Shown here in pieces: positions 61,366 through 64,000 of a stretch of DNA of 64,000 nucleotides. The notes under the pieces are model-generated. The model worked only from the letters and a program-made list of their open reading frames with translations, did not search any database and was not told where the DNA came from. A program made the position numbers and the translations under genes. The stretch is from Mycosarcoma maydis (taxonomy: Eukaryota > Basidiomycota > Ustilaginomycetes > Ustilaginales): NCBI RefSeq assembly GCF_000328475.2, contig NC_026478.1:62001-126000 (forward strand), given 5' to 3'. Position 1 is the stretch's first letter, and the number at the start of each line of letters is the position of its first letter.

Positions 61366-63914
61366 GTTGGTAAAAGTGCCTACAGTGGATGTGTCCCGAG
61401 GCTAGATAGAGACAGGTTTTGGCGGGAGGTTGCACCTGAGTAGGGAGCTCAAGGGGGAAGACGGCTCGACGTGCAAGTCGCACGGAGCGGATGGATGATG
61501 TACAAGGACCAGCGGGGTCGCGGTGAGGATGAGGTGACCGAGGTATGTGCGGATCGCCAATATTGCAAAGACGAGGTGGATGGTGGTGATGATCAAGACG
61601 ATGGTTGTAGATGGTGATACGGAAGCGGACAGAGCTCAAATCAAGCAGGCGAGGGACAACAGCTAGCGATGAGGCACAGCAAAGCACAGCAGAGGGAGAA
61701 GTTCAAGTGCCAAAGAGAGGAGAGGAAACGGAGGAGGAGGAGCTTCTTGCAGGAATGCAAACCTGGCAGGCACATGCACAGAGGACGAGGAGGCGGATGG
61801 ACTAATCAAGGCAAACTCGGGCGCAAGTCAACAGACGCGCAGCACACTATTCTCGCGCCAGAGAGGAAGCGAGAGGTACGTATGATATAACGTGGTGAGA
61901 CAGAGTTGGCTGACGGGGCTCCAACCGCAGTGCAGACACCGGCATCCATCGACAGCCTACCAAGTCACAAGTCACAGCGGCTTCTCTGGTCACACATCCT
62001 CTCAAGGTTTGGACGACTCGCGTACGTATGGGTGGTGCAAGCGCCAAGCAGGGCAGCGACGAGCTGGAACAATGGACTGGATTTTAGGCAACAAGGGAGC
62101 AAGAGGAGACGAGAAATCCGAAAGGGGATGGTGACAGCCTTTGTTTCACCTGGCTCTCAACAGCGACCAACCTGCCAAGTGCTACTATGCCTTGGAGTTT
62201 GTAGCTCCGCGATCAAGACATAAGTGTGCACAACATGCTGCCCGCTTGCGACCACAGTAGCCGAATTCTCGCGCTGTGTCGATCCCCTGTCGACGTTGCA
62301 CAAAAGTTTTCTGGTCGCTACGTTCGTGGAGCACCGCTGAATCGACGCTTCGTGGTCGCTCGTAGTGATATTTAGCTGAACAAGCTGAACGAATCTATTT
62401 AACTGACTTGGCTGAAAGAATGGGCAGGTGAGCTTGATGGCAGTGTCAATCGAGTATGCTCTTGTCGACACTCTAGACGCTAGGACGAGGAAACTCAATC
62501 GAGGATGTGGCACATTGCAAGGCGCTTCGCTTAAATCGACCGCCTGCAGCTTGACACAATCTCCGCTCTGGATTCAATTGGATAGAGACGAGGTTGGGTT
62601 AAAACACGATTATATCACTCAGGATGTTTGAGCTGGATAGTGGGCATGTGCTTTTGGTGGTTGGCCTGCCTCGGTTCGTGCTCGAAACCTCATGCAGTCA
62701 ACTGGTGCATGCATCAAGTCTACTTTTCCCCTTGCGCTTTCAGAAGGCCTTTTTCTCGCGCTCGTTTCAGTCACGAGTGACTCACGACTCTCAAGTCTGA
62801 TACAGTGGTAGGCGCGTCCTATGCCCACAAAAAGGCGGCTCCACAAATATTCAACTCTGTACTGCACCGACTCACTCGGGTTAATGCTGCGTGTATGATT
62901 TACGATTTGCAGTTGTTATTCATAGTTTTATGGAAAAGTCTCTAGAGAAGATCTTTTCCTTTCCGGAGCTCGAGGCATGCATGTGACAAATTTGAAAACT
63001 TTACCTAACTTAACGTAGTTAACATCCAAGTCTCCAATTCACGATTCGTGATTCATTATTCATGGTGGTGATGTAGATGGTGTGTTGCGCTTGGCTCAAC
63101 TGCCGTGGATTCTGACATCTCTCTCGCTCCTCCGATTTGCCCGTATACGAATGATCAGTCCCCACGGGAGCGTACTGCTTGATTTGCATCGAATCAACAG
63201 CTCGCACAAGGCAAGCGTGAAGCACTTCTTGGCAGTTGCCCCGAAACCAGCTTTGTCCCGCAGTTCCCGCCCGTCCCTTTCTCCGTTACCTCTAACCGCA
63301 GGCCAGGCACGCACCAGCACGAGGTAAACAAGTCCATCGCCCTAACTCTTGATACCAATCTATTCCCCGGCCCGTCACCATGAACATGCAGTCGAAACAG
63401 CCAGATCACAAGCGTGAATATGGCCACCTTACACTTCCAGCGCAAGCCGAATAACTCAGTTAACTTAAAAGTGTCTAATTCCTCCCACCTCCTGCAGCGG
63501 AGCATGCGAGCTGTAGGTCGTAGATCTGGGGCAACCCAATTTCGGCTTGCTTTCCTCGCTTCGACTTCTCCTGACTTTTTCGCGCGACTCCAAAATGAAG
63601 CCCGATAGCATTTGATCTCTACCCGATCTTGATGGCCCATCAACAGGCTCTCAACACAGTCGAACAACGTGATGATCAACGGAATGACGTTCGACTTTCT
63701 TCTCTCAAACCAAGAGGAAGCTCAAGCCGTCACGCATAGACGACTGCCAGTATGCTGTATCATTACACGTGAAAAGCGGCTTAAAAGCTGCAGCAAGTAG
63801 AATCGTAGCTAAAATGTATAGACAAAAACGAAAGAGCAGAGGATTGTTGCATGCGAAAGCCGAGGCGGCTATCAGCCATCAGAGGTGCGTTGAAGTCCAG
63901 GTCAGAATGGCCTC
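61366..63914. other. Gene-poor stretch of 2.5 kb
   Basis: No protein or RNA gene is recognised. The left end is the SUR7/PalI promoter, A/G-rich at 61610-61800. Heptad-family sites occur at 62770-62792 (AGTCACGAGTGACTCACGACT) and 63036-63056. AGTTAACT-type stretches lie at 63014 and 63457. The open frames are short and without domain character. Confidence 0.55.
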
Positions 63915-64000
63915 TTACACGTTGTTACTTTCTGCTGGCTTCCTGTCATCCCTCGGAACGTATGCAGGAGGAGGAGGACCAGGTGGCGGGGCGTAGAGCG
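63915..64000 (-). CDS. 3' end of a proline-rich protein gene, cut by the window edge
   Basis: Reading the minus strand from the right edge gives 27 codons ending in TAA: YAPPPGPPPPAYVPRDDRKP then AESNNV. The Gly/Pro/Tyr-rich pattern is like the cytosolic tails of many small fungal membrane proteins. Only the C-terminus is visible, so no family can be named. Confidence 0.4.
   Translation of the reverse strand, partial: LYAPPPGPPPPAYVPRDDRKPAESNNV

Noticed and set aside
63769..63996. 75-codon plus-strand frame ending in a Gly-rich stretch
   Set aside because: The Gly run is the antisense of a Pro/Gly-rich tail encoded on the minus strand, which is the better reading.

Overview
The window is nuclear DNA from a smut-type basidiomycete (Ustilaginales, of the Ustilago / Sporisorium / Pseudozyma kind). 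The evidence is compact, mostly intron-poor genes of fungal type, short introns (about 75-230 nt) with GTAAGT/GTGAGT/GTACGT donors, Zn2Cys6 regulators, fungus-specific families (COX20, RRG7, SUR7/PalI, SigF-like NTF2), and a tRNA-Ala with a 10-nt intron. The genus is inference. I see no transposon, virus, CRISPR array, rRNA or prokaryotic operon.

Layout. 0-6.3 kb: an ER-lumenal DnaJ chaperone (three exons), a fused pseudouridine-5'-phosphate glycosidase/kinase rebuilt across a 229-nt intron, and a 3-dehydroshikimate-dehydratase-like TIM barrel facing it. 6.3-9.15 kb: no recognisable gene. 9.15-15.5 kb: nuclear FKBP prolyl isomerase, a secreted six-cysteine protein, a four-exon NTF2-like protein, and myo-inositol oxygenase convergent to it. 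16.7-22.5 kb: proline dehydrogenase, tRNA-Ala(AGC), a PQ-loop membrane protein, and a small signal-peptide protein. 23-33 kb: a large Zn2Cys6 factor, an MFS transporter, SDHAF2 and a mitochondrial YciI-like protein. 34-43 kb: a Rieske/AIF oxidoreductase, a transaldolase-like enzyme, an unknown alanine/glycine-rich protein, an SPF31-like DnaJ protein, and a membrane RING-H2 protein. 43-53 kb: iron-sulfur L-serine dehydratase, a second Zn2Cys6 factor, a 1.9-kb gene-free stretch, and an IucB-type siderophore acyltransferase. 53-61.4 kb: a quinone oxidoreductase, an Old-Yellow-Enzyme homologue, RRG7, a mitochondrial TPR protein, COX20 and a SUR7/PalI protein. 61.4-64 kb: almost empty, with the 3' end of a proline-rich protein gene entering from the right edge.

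The genes do not form one pathway. Many point to mitochondria or amino-acid and carbon catabolism: proline and serine breakdown, inositol oxidation, pseudouridine salvage, SDH and COX assembly. RRG7, the TPR protein and COX20 lie side by side.

The strongest signal not explained by genes is a heptanucleotide family. Units of type AATCACG / AATCGTG (core CACG or CGTG, spacers AAT/ATT/ACT) occur singly or in short 7-bp-period runs in most intergenic gaps. I noticed none inside any coding region I call. No single undescribed multi-gene system is evident.
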